Below are positions 1 to 9,072 of a DNA stretch of 64,000 bases, piece after piece; position 1 is the first letter of the stretch; every line of letters starts with the position of its first letter. The translations under genes were made by a program, and so were the position numbers. Below the pieces are notes generated by a model. That model saw only the letters and a list, made by a program, of their open reading frames with translations, ran no database searches and had not been told where the DNA came from. The DNA is from Sulfoacidibacillus ferrooxidans (GTDB lineage Bacteria > Bacillota > Bacilli > Alicyclobacillales > SLC66): positions 1 through 64,000 of the forward strand of contig NZ_JALBUF010000005.1 in the NCBI RefSeq assembly GCF_022606465.1, in the 5' to 3' direction.

Positions 1-120
1 GACATGTCCCGCTCGGTAAGACGAGGTAAGACCCCTTGAAGAACACAAGGTAGATCGGTCCGGTGTGGAAGCATGGCGACATGTGGAGCAGACGGATACG
101 AATCGGTCGAGGGCTTATCC
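1..120 (+). rRNA. rrl: 23S ribosomal RNA, 3' end (partial)
   Basis: The first 120 bases match, from memory of Bacillus 23S genes, the last part of 23S rRNA: the GGTGTGGAAGCATGGCGACA segment, then GGAGCAGACGGATACGAATC and a terminal GGTCGAGGGCTTATCC. The gene begins outside the window. The 3' end is placed at the usual TTAACC-like terminus (here TTATCC), to within a few bases. A tRNA array follows after about 63 bases, with no 5S gene between. Confidence 0.88.
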
Positions 121-183
121 TCAACAAAGAGAACGACACGTAGTTCACCTCTAGTTGTGAAGGCACCACTTTTGTGGTATACT

Positions 184-267
184 GGAGGGGTACCAAAGTG
201 GCCAAATGGGGCGGACTGTAAATCCGTTGCGAAAGCTTCGTAGGTTCGAATCCTACCCCCTCCACCA
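184..267 (+). tRNA. tRNA-Tyr (anticodon GTA)
   Basis: 84-nt class II tRNA with a long variable arm. Acceptor arms GGAGGGG/CCCCTCC pair, the T arm is GTAGG-TTCGAAT-CCTAC and the anticodon loop contains GTA. The 3' CCA is encoded. First of six tRNA genes behind the 23S gene. Confidence 0.95.
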
Positions 268-274
268 GATTTTT

Positions 275-349
275 TGGGGAGTAGCCAAGTGGTAAGGCAA
301 CGGACTTTGACTCCGTCATTCGAAGGTTCGATCCCTTCTTCCCCAGCCA
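275..349 (+). tRNA. tRNA-Gln (anticodon TTG)
   Basis: Cloverleaf with acceptor arms TGGGGAG/TTCCCCA, anticodon stem ACGGA/TCCGT closing a CTTTGAC loop (TTG anticodon), a T arm with GGTTCGATCC, and an encoded CCA end. It lies 7 bases after tRNA-Tyr. Confidence 0.94.
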
Positions 350-353
350 GTTT

Positions 354-429
354 GCTCCCATAGCTCAGTCGGCAGAGCGCATCCATGGTAAGGATGAGGT
401 CACCAGTTCGAATCTGGTTGGGAGCTCCA
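354..429 (+). tRNA. tRNA-Thr (anticodon GGT)
   Basis: Acceptor arms GCTCCCA/TGGGAGC pair. Anticodon stem CATCC/GGATG closes the loop ATGGTAA, giving anticodon GGT. The T loop is GTTCGAATC and the CCA is encoded. It starts 4 bases after tRNA-Gln. Confidence 0.94.
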
Positions 430-437
430 TATATCGA

Positions 438-510
<73 letters not shown>

Positions 511-546
511 CTTTTTATGTTTTTATGATTGTTATGGATTATGTGT

Positions 547-619
<73 letters not shown>

Positions 620-628
620 TCTTTGTTT

Positions 629-703
629 GGCGCCATAGCCAAGTGGTAAGGCCAAGGTCTGCAAAACCTTCATCCCCCGGTTCGAATCCGGGTGGCGCCT
701 CCA
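629..703 (+). tRNA. tRNA-Cys (anticodon GCA)
   Basis: Acceptor arms GGCGCCA/TGGCGCC pair, the loop CTGCAAA carries GCA, and the T arm is CCCGG-TTCGAAT-CCGGG. CCA is encoded at 701-703. Last tRNA of the cluster. Confidence 0.94.
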
Positions 704-719
704 ATTTTGAACTTTTAGT

Positions 720-736
720 TTCTCTATTATAGAGAA
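720..736 (+). terminator. weak hairpin after the tRNA cluster
   Basis: TTCTCTA and TAGAGAA form a 7-bp AT-rich stem with a 3-nt loop, followed by GCTTATTTTTGTTTT. A plausible but weak intrinsic terminator for the rRNA-tRNA transcript. A stronger one lies at 824-863. Confidence 0.4.
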
Positions 737-823
737 GCTTATTTTTGTTTTATGCGTTGCGATGGATATACAATGCACCGATAGTAGTGAATGTGGGCAT
801 TTTTTAGTATGAGTACTTCTAGT

Positions 824-863
824 ACGAGCTACATCCTGTTCGAAGTGGGATGTAGCTCGTTTT
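824..863 (+). terminator. strong terminator downstream of rRNA-tRNA cluster
   Basis: 13-bp perfect stem (ACGAGCTACATCC at 824-836, complement at 848-860) followed by TTTT on the plus strand. On the minus strand the stem is not followed by a T run, so it serves mainly the rRNA-tRNA transcript rather than the convergent synthetase gene ending at 877. Confidence 0.75.
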
Positions 864-876
864 AAAAGTACAAGCA

Positions 877-2892
877 TCACGAAGAGTGTGGTATTTCAAA
901 CCGTTTAGCAAGTGTAGTCGCAAATTGAATAAAGTACGTTAAAGAATCTGGATTACTCATCGCATGTGAATCAACAGATTGTTCTATCGGAAAGCCCATG
1001 AGTATTTTGCGGATGGGAACTTCAAGTTTCTTGCCATTAAGTGTACGAGGTACTTGGTTGATCGCAAAGATTGCATCTGGAATGTGTCTTGGCGATACTT
1101 CTGTTCGAATCACCTGTTGAATCTTCTTGATCAGTTGTTCGTCTAACGTAAGACCAGGCTGTAGCACAATAAAGAGTGGCATATACGATGGATGTCCCAA
1201 ATATTCTAGGTCAATAACCAGACTGTCCATGATTTCTGGAAGTGCCTCCACGGCACGGTAGATTTCACTACTGCCCATGCGCACCCCTTGGCGGTTGATT
1301 GTGGAGTCAGATCGACCATAGATAATCGCGCTACCGTGTTCTGTGATGCGAATCCAATCCCCGTGCCGCCATACACCAGGATACTCAGAAAAGTAGCTGT
1401 CGCGATACCGCGTATGTTGTGCATCATCATTCCAAAGATAGAGTGGCATAGATGGCATGGGAGCTGTAACGACGAGCTCGCCGACTTCATTAATTACAGG
1501 TTGTCCACTCTCATTGTATGCTTCAATCTTAATACCCAGTGCCCGGCACTGCATTTCACCTGCACGTACGGGCAAAATAACACACCCTCCTACAAAAAAT
1601 GCAGCTACATCAGTGCCACCGCTAATAGGTGCTAACCATATATCTTCACGTACGTGTTGATAGACCCACGCATACGCCTCAGGAGTTAATGGTGCCCCTG
1701 TACAAGAAAGCGATTGCAACGACGATAAATCATAAACTTTCCGTGGTGATAGACCGCTTTTCATGATGTATCCGAGATATGCTGGACTCACACCCATAGA
1801 TGTCATACCACTTTGTTCTGCGAATGCCCACAATACATCGACAGATGGATAAAAGGGATTGCCATCATAGAGTACGGCTGTAGCGCCAAGAGTGAGATTG
1901 CTGACGACTGAATTCCACATTACCCAACCTGTTGTTGTGAACCAAAATGATCGATCACCCGGGTGAATATTGCTTTGTAATCCACCTTGTGTGACGTGAT
2001 TGAGTAAGACGCCGCCGGTGCTATGAACAATAGCTTTAGGTAATCCCGTTGTGCCAGAAGAATAGAGAATCCACAAAGGATGCGCAAAGGGCAGAGTAGC
2101 AAAAGTCAATTGCGCATCCTGTTTGAGTAGATCTGTATAACGAAGGGTCTGAATCCGATCGGTCTCTCCAAACAGCTGTGCGTCAGGGAATGCATAGGGT
2201 ACGATGATGGTTGCATAAAGGGAGGGTATTGCTTCCTGCAGTTCTACTAATAGAGGACGACGATCGAAAATTTTCCCATTGTAAGAATATCCGTCAATAG
2301 CGAACAAAACTTTGGGTTCAATCTGTTGAAAACGCGCGATCACACTAGGTGCTCCGAAGTCGGGTGAACAACTCGACCAGATCGCTCCAATGCTAGCACA
2401 TGCAAGGAAAGCAATGATCGTTTCTGGAATATTGGGTAGGTAGGCAGCCACTCGATCACCAGCAACCACGCCAAGTTGGCGAAGTGAAGACGATATAGCT
2501 GCGACATGATGCTCTAACTCACTCCAACTGATAGTCTGTATATCAGGTCGCACTTCTGATTTTGCAATGATTGCTGGGTCAGTTGTGCGCGACATGGAAA
2601 AGACATGCTCAGCATAATTGACACTTGTTCCCTCGAACCAACGTGCATTAATCAACTCGCGACTAGATAAAACATGTTCATATGTTCCATCCAAATGAAT
2701 ATCAAAATAGGTGATAACTGATTCCCAAAACTCTTCTAGATGATGAATAGACCAGTTCCAAAGCTCGTTATAGTCAGCGAATGAAATGCCTTTATTATCA
2801 AGTAGCCATTGTTGGTATCCAGTAATGGTTGCATTTTCGATAGTTTCAGAGGTAGGTTGCCAGAGTAATGTACCTGGTGTAATGACATCCAT
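877..2892 (-). CDS. acetoacetyl-CoA synthetase (acetoacetate-CoA ligase)
   Basis: 671-residue adenylate-forming enzyme expected to convert acetoacetate, ATP and CoA to acetoacetyl-CoA in the cytosol. The N-terminal 100 residues have the WxFEGTSVNYAEH-type region of the acetyl/acetoacetyl-CoA synthetase family. The AMP-binding motif YSSGTTGLPKAIVH is at about 277-290, and the C-terminal domain carries RQGVRMGSSEIYR and the catalytic-lysine motif GKKLEVPIRKIL near 628. Length fits acetoacetyl-CoA synthetases (about 650 residues). ATG start behind a GGGGG SD. It stands alone, divergent from the peptide importer. With the acetone carboxylase operon 21 kb away it could complete an acetone-to-acetoacetyl-CoA route; that link is inference. 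Confidence 0.88.
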   Translation of the reverse strand: MDVITPGTLLWQPTSETIENATITGYQQWLLDNKGISFADYNELWNWSIHHLEEFWESVITYFDIHLDGTYEHVLSSRELINARWFEGTSVNYAEHVFSMSRTTDPAIIAKSEVRPDIQTISWSELEHHVAAISSSLRQLGVVAGDRVAAYLPNIPETIIAFLACASIGAIWSSCSPDFGAPSVIARFQQIEPKVLFAIDGYSYNGKIFDRRPLLVELQEAIPSLYATIIVPYAFPDAQLFGETDRIQTLRYTDLLKQDAQLTFATLPFAHPLWILYSSGTTGLPKAIVHSTGGVLLNHVTQGGLQSNIHPGDRSFWFTTTGWVMWNSVVSNLTLGATAVLYDGNPFYPSVDVLWAFAEQSGMTSMGVSPAYLGYIMKSGLSPRKVYDLSSLQSLSCTGAPLTPEAYAWVYQHVREDIWLAPISGGTDVAAFFVGGCVILPVRAGEMQCRALGIKIEAYNESGQPVINEVGELVVTAPMPSMPLYLWNDDAQHTRYRDSYFSEYPGVWRHGDWIRITEHGSAIIYGRSDSTINRQGVRMGSSEIYRAVEALPEIMDSLVIDLEYLGHPSYMPLFIVLQPGLTLDEQLIKKIQQVIRTEVSPRHIPDAIFAINQVPRTLNGKKLEVPIRKILMGFPIEQSVDSHAMSNPDSLTYFIQFATTLAKRFEIPHSS

Positions 2893-3147
2893 AGAAATCC
2901 CCCCACAATAAGTAATTTATTGTAATGATTATTCAGATTCCTCTTATCAATATGCGGAATTGATGATCTTTACAAATAGTTCGAAGTAGATTAATATCTA
3001 TATTACATTCACTAATCTTAAATTACATGATGTATTTTTGTGGATGGTCCTAGTGCTATTATTTTCTGTTCTTGTAGGATGGACAGATGTGATGTAATCA
3101 TAGATAATCTTTGTAACAGTTCATTTGTTTTAGTAGGAGGTTTACTA

Positions 3148-4128
3148 TTGTCGCATGTATTGGATGTTGATTCACTAACAGTTGAGTTCAACATCAATAA
3201 ACAATTTTATCCGGCGGTACGCGATATTTCTTTCTACATTGATCCGGGTGAGACGCTTGGATTAGTTGGTGAATCTGGTTGTGGTAAAAGCGTTACGTCA
3301 TTAGCTATATTACAACTACTGACAAAATCAGCGAAGATAAATGGGCGAGTTTTATATGATGGGAAGGATTTACTTTCCTTGCAACCTGAACAGATGCGCA
3401 AGGTTCGTGGTAGTGAGATTAGTATGATCTTTCAGGAACCCATGACCTCTCTCAACCCTGTATATTCAGTAGGTGCACAGATTGCGGAGATTTTATTGTT
3501 GCACAAAAAAATCTCGCGCAAAGAAGCTTATCAATTAGCACTAGAGTTGTTGCAAAAGGTAGGTATTCCAAGGCCAAACGAAGTTTTGAAAGACTACCCT
3601 CATCAACTATCTGGGGGCATGAGACAACGTATCATGATTGCTATTGCGATGGCGTGTACACCTAAGTTACTCATCGCAGATGAACCGACAACCGCTTTGG
3701 ATGTTACGATTCAAGCGCAAATTTTAGAACTCATGAAAGAAATTTCGACAGATTTTAACACCTCGATTTTATTGATCACACATGATCTGGGAGTGGTTGC
3801 TGAGACGTGTGCACGCGTTGCCGTGATGTATGCGGGTCGCATAGTCGAACAAGGTAAGGTCGAAGATATTTTCTTTAATCCGCAGCATCCTTATACCAAA
3901 GGTTTATTGAATGCGATTCCAAAGATCGATGCTGATACAAAGCGTCGCTTGGAACCGATTAACGGAAACGTACCATCGCTAACGCGCATGCCAGCAGGTT
4001 GTTCATTTGCACCACGTTGTCCGATGGTTATGGAGAAGTGCAGAACCGAGTCACCCGATCTATTTGCTGTTGAAGACGGGCATCACTCGCGGTGCTGGCT
4101 CAATGACTCGAAGGAGGAACGGCCGTGA
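3148..4128 (+). CDS. oligopeptide/dipeptide ABC transporter, ATP-binding protein (DppD/OppD type)
   Basis: First ATPase of a peptide-type ABC importer. Walker A GESGCGKS at about 41-48, signature LSGGMRQR near 154, Walker B LLIADEPT near 174, and the C-terminal oligopeptide extension with the Cys-rich GCSFAPRCP segment that may bind an Fe-S cluster. I chose the TTG at 3148 because AGGAGG lies 7 bases upstream and homology begins there; the 36 codons upstream are not peptide-transporter-like. The last codons overlap the next ATPase (GTG at 4125). Substrate (di-/oligopeptide, nickel or other) cannot be read from the sequence. Confidence 0.9.
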   Translation: MSHVLDVDSLTVEFNINKQFYPAVRDISFYIDPGETLGLVGESGCGKSVTSLAILQLLTKSAKINGRVLYDGKDLLSLQPEQMRKVRGSEISMIFQEPMTSLNPVYSVGAQIAEILLLHKKISRKEAYQLALELLQKVGIPRPNEVLKDYPHQLSGGMRQRIMIAIAMACTPKLLIADEPTTALDVTIQAQILELMKEISTDFNTSILLITHDLGVVAETCARVAVMYAGRIVEQGKVEDIFFNPQHPYTKGLLNAIPKIDADTKRRLEPINGNVPSLTRMPAGCSFAPRCPMVMEKCRTESPDLFAVEDGHHSRCWLNDSKEERP

Positions 4129-5090
4129 GCGATGTGTTATTAGATATTAAAGATCTTAGGAAGTATTTTCAGATATCGCGGGGATTCATGCGTCGTAACA
4201 CGGGCGCTGTGCGTGCGGTAGATGGTGTTTCGCTAGCCGTTCAAAAAGGCGAGACGATTGGAATTGTAGGTGAGTCTGGATGTGGTAAGTCAACGACTGG
4301 CCGAAGCATACTGCGTTTGGTTGAACCCACAAGTGGGTCTATAAACTTCCTCGGCAAAGATATTTTAAAACTATCAAAATCTCATATGCGCGAGATGCGC
4401 CGCGAAATGCAAATTGTTTTTCAGGATCCATATGCATCCTTAAATCCTAGATACACAGTCATGCAGACTCTGATCGAACCGCTGGAGGTTCATCGCCTCC
4501 ACACACCTAAAGAACGCAAAGATCGAGTGTACTCGATATTGGATCGAGTAGGGCTCGATTCGTCGTATGCGAGTCGTTTTCCACATGAATTTTCTGGAGG
4601 ACAGCGGCAACGCATAGGCATCGCGCGCGCGCTTATCTTAAATCCTAAACTGATGATTCTCGATGAGCCAGTCGCTGCCTTGGATGTGTCTATTCAGTCG
4701 CAGGTGATCAATTTATTGGAGGATGTTCAAAAAGAATTCTCCTTGACAAACCTGTTTATTGCTCATGACTTATCTGTAGTCAAGCACATTAGTACACGGA
4801 TTATGGTGATGTATCTTGGGAAAATGGCTGAGCTTGCTACGTCGGAGGATTTATTTGCAGACCCACTACATCCATATACACGTGCATTGCTATCGGCTGT
4901 GCCGATTCCAAACCCGTCGATTAAGCGGGATCGCATCATCTTGAGTGGAGATTTGCCAAGTCCGGCGAATCCACCTAGTGGATGTGTATTTCATACACGG
5001 TGTCCTTATACACAGGATGTTTGCACACAAAAGATACCTGAGTGGCGTGAAGCAAAGCCCAATCATTTTGTTGCATGTCATTTGGCGTAG
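4125..5090 (+). CDS. oligopeptide/dipeptide ABC transporter, ATP-binding protein (DppF/OppF type)
   Basis: 321-residue second ATPase. Walker A GESGCGKS near 49-56, signature FSGGQRQRIGIARAL near 155, Walker B LMILDEPV, H-loop FIAHDLSVV, and a C-terminal GCVFHTRCPYTQ extension. Its GTG start overlaps the stop of the preceding gene by 4 bases behind AAGGAGG, so the two are translationally coupled. Works as a heterodimer with the preceding ATPase on the permease pair encoded at 7083-8982. Confidence 0.9.
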   Translation: MSDVLLDIKDLRKYFQISRGFMRRNTGAVRAVDGVSLAVQKGETIGIVGESGCGKSTTGRSILRLVEPTSGSINFLGKDILKLSKSHMREMRREMQIVFQDPYASLNPRYTVMQTLIEPLEVHRLHTPKERKDRVYSILDRVGLDSSYASRFPHEFSGGQRQRIGIARALILNPKLMILDEPVAALDVSIQSQVINLLEDVQKEFSLTNLFIAHDLSVVKHISTRIMVMYLGKMAELATSEDLFADPLHPYTRALLSAVPIPNPSIKRDRIILSGDLPSPANPPSGCVFHTRCPYTQDVCTQKIPEWREAKPNHFVACHLA

Positions 5091-5261
5091 GGAACGAAGT
5101 CTACGAAAGGGGAGATGCAAGGCGATAAAGTGCGACTCGCTTGCCATCGTTAATCACGATAAGCGATGATTTGTGGCTTTTCACCTTCTTTCACAGCAAA
5201 GCGAGGAATCTAGGTCAAAAACCAGCAATTATGCTTAGAGATAGAGAATGGGGGATTCAGA

Positions 5262-7007
5262 TTGAAACTTAATAAATCAATGTCTGTAGCTATTGCCATG
5301 GTAACCGGTACTGCCTTATTACTTACAGGGTGTGGTAGCAGTTCAGCAACGCCATCCACAAGTACACCGAGTTCTTCGACACCTACAGCAGGTGGAGTGA
5401 TTAATTTTGCAGAGTCACCTGCAACACAACTTAACTGGTTTTTACCGATTGTCCCGTCTTCCAATGACACGGTCAATAACGATCAATTAGTTGTTCAATT
5501 ATACAAACCAATGTTGTGGTTGAATAACAATTATTCGATCAATTGGAATTCGTCGATTGCGAAGAACATCACGTACAACAAAGCAGGAACTGTGTACCAT
5601 ATTTTCTTGCATAAAAAATGGCTGTGGTCAAACGGTCAACCTGTCACTTCAAAAGATGTACTGTTTTCATGGAATGTGATTAAAGCTGCATCATCTCCGA
5701 ATGCTCCTAAACCGTGGCCATTTGTTGGTGCTGGAACTGGAGAAATTCCTAACGGCATTCAAAGTGTCGTGGCTAATGGCAATTATGAAGTGACGATTAC
5801 ACTGAAGAAGCCTGCTAACCAGCAATGGTTTATCTACAACGGCATTATCCAGTTGACTCCAATGCCTGCTGCAGTGTGGGATATTCATAAAAACATGACC
5901 AAAGAGCTTACCTATCTTGGGGAAAATGGCGCTAACCTCATGTTTGATAAAGTCACTGATGGACCATTTGTTCCTGTAAGTGCAACACCAAGTCAATCAT
6001 GGGTCATTGCTCCAAACAAAAACTATCCTGGTCATAAGAGCCTTGTGAAGAAGATCGTCTTTGATTATGAAGCATCTTCGACAGCAGAGTTTGCAGCGCT
6101 AAAGACCAATCAAGTGAATTTGGGTTATCTTGATCCATCGCAATTGGGATCTGCTCCTGCACTTACGTCGCAGGGCGATAAGATTACTTCCGCGTATCCT
6201 TTTGGTATTTTCTGGACTGAGATGAATATGTACAAAGGTTCGCCTTACGCAAGTATTTTTGATCATTTATATGTACGTCAAGCGCTACAAATGGGTCTCG
6301 ATAATGCAACGATTGCAAAAGACATATTTAAGGGTTATGCGACACCTGTTGACGGTCCAATCCCGACAGTGCCTGCAACGAAATACTTAGACCCAAGTCT
6401 AGCAACCAACCCCTATCCGTATAATATTCAAGCTGCTATGCAACTGCTTGAAAAACACGGTTGGAAAGAAGTCAATGGTGTGATGACCAAAGGCAGTCAA
6501 CAAATGAAGTTCCCTATGATCTATGTATCAGGAGCGACTTCATCTACAGATGCAGCCGAGTTGATGCAAAGTGACTGGGCGAAAATGGGCGTCGATGTAA
6601 CGCTTGCTGGCGAACCATTTGCTAACTTCATTAGTATGACAAGTGATAGCACCAATCATACATGGGCTCTTGCCAATGGATCTGGATGGGACTATAACGG
6701 TCCTGGCTTCTATCCTACAGGTGGTCAGCTCTTTGCTACAGGAGCACCATCTGGCACGGGATTCTCTAATCAAGAAGAAGATGCACTCATTAAAGCAACG
6801 CACCAACCTTATCCAACAGAACAACAAACGATGTCTGTCTTCTTTAAATACGAAGATTACACGGCAAAAATCTTACCGTTCCTTTGGAACGAAAACTATG
6901 CTGCTATCGGAGTTAATGCTCCTAACGTACACAACACAGTGAAGTATGCAGATGCAGCAACGAGCTTGCCACAAATGCAATACTGGTGGGTTTCGTCTGG
7001 TAACTAA
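5262..7007 (+). CDS. peptide-type ABC transporter substrate-binding lipoprotein (SBP_bac_5)
   Basis: 581-residue extracytoplasmic binding protein. N-terminal signal peptide with lipobox LLTGC and acceptor Cys24, then a Ser/Thr/Pro-rich linker (about 25-45) and a family 5 solute-binding fold (LWSNGQPVTSKDVLFSW near 120, LYVRQALQMGLDN near 340). The start is a TTG behind GGGGGA; no better start precedes the signal peptide. It lies 171 bases after the ATPase genes and is followed by a stable hairpin (7045-7069). The order ATPase-ATPase-binding protein-permease-permease differs from the common Dpp/Opp order. Confidence 0.9.
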   Translation: MKLNKSMSVAIAMVTGTALLLTGCGSSSATPSTSTPSSSTPTAGGVINFAESPATQLNWFLPIVPSSNDTVNNDQLVVQLYKPMLWLNNNYSINWNSSIAKNITYNKAGTVYHIFLHKKWLWSNGQPVTSKDVLFSWNVIKAASSPNAPKPWPFVGAGTGEIPNGIQSVVANGNYEVTITLKKPANQQWFIYNGIIQLTPMPAAVWDIHKNMTKELTYLGENGANLMFDKVTDGPFVPVSATPSQSWVIAPNKNYPGHKSLVKKIVFDYEASSTAEFAALKTNQVNLGYLDPSQLGSAPALTSQGDKITSAYPFGIFWTEMNMYKGSPYASIFDHLYVRQALQMGLDNATIAKDIFKGYATPVDGPIPTVPATKYLDPSLATNPYPYNIQAAMQLLEKHGWKEVNGVMTKGSQQMKFPMIYVSGATSSTDAAELMQSDWAKMGVDVTLAGEPFANFISMTSDSTNHTWALANGSGWDYNGPGFYPTGGQLFATGAPSGTGFSNQEEDALIKATHQPYPTEQQTMSVFFKYEDYTAKILPFLWNENYAAIGVNAPNVHNTVKYADAATSLPQMQYWWVSSGN

Positions 7008-7044
7008 GTGAATTAGAGATGGTTTTTGTAAGCCAGTTTACACT

Positions 7045-7069
7045 GTCCGGAGTTCTAAGAACTCCGGAC
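7045..7069 (+). terminator. intergenic hairpin between binding-protein and permease genes
   Basis: Perfect 11-bp inverted repeat (GTCCGGAGTTC / GAACTCCGGAC) with a 3-nt TAA loop and no T run after it. It sits just before the permease SD. Likely an mRNA-stabilising or partial termination structure giving excess binding protein over permease, as is common in ABC importer operons. Confidence 0.6.
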
Positions 7070-7082
7070 GAAAGGGGCCCCG

Positions 7083-7964
7083 ATGAGCGAGCAGACGATT
7101 ACAGTACCTATGACAAATAATACAGTCTCTGAACGCCCCAGCTTCATGAATCGGTTTTGGCGCTTGTGGTCTACGAGGATGGGCGTATTGTTGTTTGTAG
7201 CTCTCGTTCTTTTTTCTTTTGTCGGTCCGCTCATCTATACGAAGAGTGCGATTGAACCGCATGTGTTAGATACTGTGATGTCACCTTCAGCACGGTTTCC
7301 ACTTGGCACAGATAGCTTGGGTCATAATGTTTTAGCGCAGCTTATGTTAGGTGGACAATCTTCGCTTGAAGTTGGCTTTTTATCGGCTATTGTGTCGATG
7401 GTATTTGGCACGTTTTATGGTATGGTTGCCGCCATGCTTGGCGGTTGGGTGGATGCTGTGATGATGCGTGTAGTTGACGCGATGATGACAATCCCTAGTA
7501 TTTTTATTTTGTTGTTTCTAAATGCTGTTTTTCGACCCAATCTATTTTTGATGGTCTTTGTACTTGCTTCGACTTCTTGGCTTGGAGTGAGTCGTCTAGT
7601 ACGCGGTGAAGTTTTAGTGATTAAAAATCAACTATATCTTGAGGCTGCACATGCGATTGGAACTCGAACTTGGCGTATCATGATGCGCTATATGGTGCCA
7701 AACTTTCTTGGTACGGTATTAGTTGCATCAACACTGAGTGTTGCTGATGCGATTTTAGCTATGGCTGGGCTTAGCTTTTTAGGTTTAGGATTACCACCAC
7801 CGACTCCGAACTGGGGCGGCATGCTAAGTGATGGCTTGAATTATATGTTTCAAAATGGATGGTGGATGCTGTATCCGCCTGGCATTATGATCTTGCTGTC
7901 TCAGGTCTCAATTAACTTGATTGGTGACGGATTGCGGGGCGCAATTGAAACTCGTCAGGCGTAA
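7083..7964 (+). CDS. peptide-type ABC transporter permease (DppC/OppC type)
   Basis: 293-residue inner-membrane permease with about six hydrophobic segments. It has the N-terminal OppC-like region with LGTDSLGHNVLAQLMLGGQ near 77 and the EAA-type cytoplasmic loop EAAHAIGTRTWRIMMRYMVPN near 188 that contacts the ATPases. ATG start behind AAAGGGG. Partner of the permease 64 bases downstream. Confidence 0.9.
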   Translation: MSEQTITVPMTNNTVSERPSFMNRFWRLWSTRMGVLLFVALVLFSFVGPLIYTKSAIEPHVLDTVMSPSARFPLGTDSLGHNVLAQLMLGGQSSLEVGFLSAIVSMVFGTFYGMVAAMLGGWVDAVMMRVVDAMMTIPSIFILLFLNAVFRPNLFLMVFVLASTSWLGVSRLVRGEVLVIKNQLYLEAAHAIGTRTWRIMMRYMVPNFLGTVLVASTLSVADAILAMAGLSFLGLGLPPPTPNWGGMLSDGLNYMFQNGWWMLYPPGIMILLSQVSINLIGDGLRGAIETRQA

Positions 7965-8028
7965 ATCATGAAGAGATTGCCTGATTTGCTATGAATGTGC
8001 ACCAATTTTCGTTAGGAGGGGCCGTTTT

Positions 8029-8982
8029 ATGTTGAAGTTTATCGTTCGGCGGATCCTACAGTCGATCCCGACTTTGATCGGTATCACGCTGATCAGTTTT
8101 GCGATGATTCACATCGCGCCAGGGAATCCTGTTCGTTTGCTCTTGGGCAATCATTACACGATTGATCGTGCGGCTGCGTTAACTAAACAGCTAGGGTTAA
8201 ACAAACCACTTTGGGATCAGTATCTAATTTGGGTAGGTAATCTGCTACAAGGAAATCTAGGAATTTCATATGTGTATAATGAACCGGTGACTACGCTTAT
8301 CTTGCAAGCGATGCCACATACGTTGATCATTGTTGTAGTGGCTGTTGTAGCTGCCCATTTATTTGCGGTTTTTATCGGTTCGGTACAGGCATACTATAAA
8401 GATTCCTGGTTTGATCAAGTGGCTACTGTCGTTAACTACTTTCTTTATTCGATGCCGAGTTTTTGGTTGGGTGTTTTATTGGTGATCTTGTTTTCCATTA
8501 CGCTTGGATGGTTACCGTCCGGCGGAATTGTAAATAATCAACTTGCTAACCCAGGCTTCATTGATTGGGTGCGGCATTTGATATTACCATCGGCTACTCT
8601 TTTCTTAGTATCTGTAGCTGCTTGGGCACGGTACATGCGTTCCTCGATGTGGGATTCACTTTTGCAGGATTATGCGCGAACTGCACGGATGAAAGGTGCA
8701 TCTGAATTTCGGGTGGTATTTGTCCATGCTTTGCGTAACTCCATTCTGCCGTTGATCACATTGTTTGGGTTATCTCTACCTGCATTACTGAGCGGTGCTC
8801 TATTTGTGGAAGAGATCTTCAATTATCCAGGTATGGGTTTACTGTTTTGGGACGCCGTTTTATCGCGAGATTATCCGATTATCATGGGCGTGACCATTTT
8901 TATCGGTGTGATCACACTGGTAGGCAATTTGCTAGCGGATATTCTGTATGGCATTGCTGATCCACGTATTCAATATAAGTAA
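8029..8982 (+). CDS. peptide-type ABC transporter permease (DppB/OppB type)
   Basis: 317-residue permease. The N-terminus (LKFIVRRILQSIPTLIGITL) is typical of DppB. It has six hydrophobic segments and an EAA loop (DYARTARMKGASEFRVVFVHALRN near 215). SD AGGAGGGG lies 9 bases before the ATG. Last gene of the importer operon, followed by a strong terminator at 9017-9057. Confidence 0.9.
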   Translation: MLKFIVRRILQSIPTLIGITLISFAMIHIAPGNPVRLLLGNHYTIDRAAALTKQLGLNKPLWDQYLIWVGNLLQGNLGISYVYNEPVTTLILQAMPHTLIIVVVAVVAAHLFAVFIGSVQAYYKDSWFDQVATVVNYFLYSMPSFWLGVLLVILFSITLGWLPSGGIVNNQLANPGFIDWVRHLILPSATLFLVSVAAWARYMRSSMWDSLLQDYARTARMKGASEFRVVFVHALRNSILPLITLFGLSLPALLSGALFVEEIFNYPGMGLLFWDAVLSRDYPIIMGVTIFIGVITLVGNLLADILYGIADPRIQYK

Positions 8983-9016
8983 GCTCAGTGAGTCAACCTA
9001 ACTCGATATAAGAATA

Positions 9017-9057
9017 AAATACACATCCCCCATGTGAACAATGGGGGATGTGTATTT
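9017..9057. terminator. bidirectional terminator between importer operon and G1 protease
   Basis: 17-bp perfect stem AAATACACATCCCCCAT (9017-9033) with its complement at 9041-9057. The arms start with A-rich and end with T-rich sequence, so it can act in both directions for the convergent genes. Confidence 0.8.
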
Positions 9058-9072
9058 AGGTTCATCAGTTTC

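Noticed and set aside
121-183. 5S rRNA or another tRNA between 23S and tRNA-Tyr
   Set aside because: The 63-base spacer is too short for 5S and shows no cloverleaf.
3040-3147. Upstream ATG for the first ATPase gene
   Set aside because: The 36 extra codons have no ABC homology and no SD, whereas TTG at 3148 has AGGAGG.
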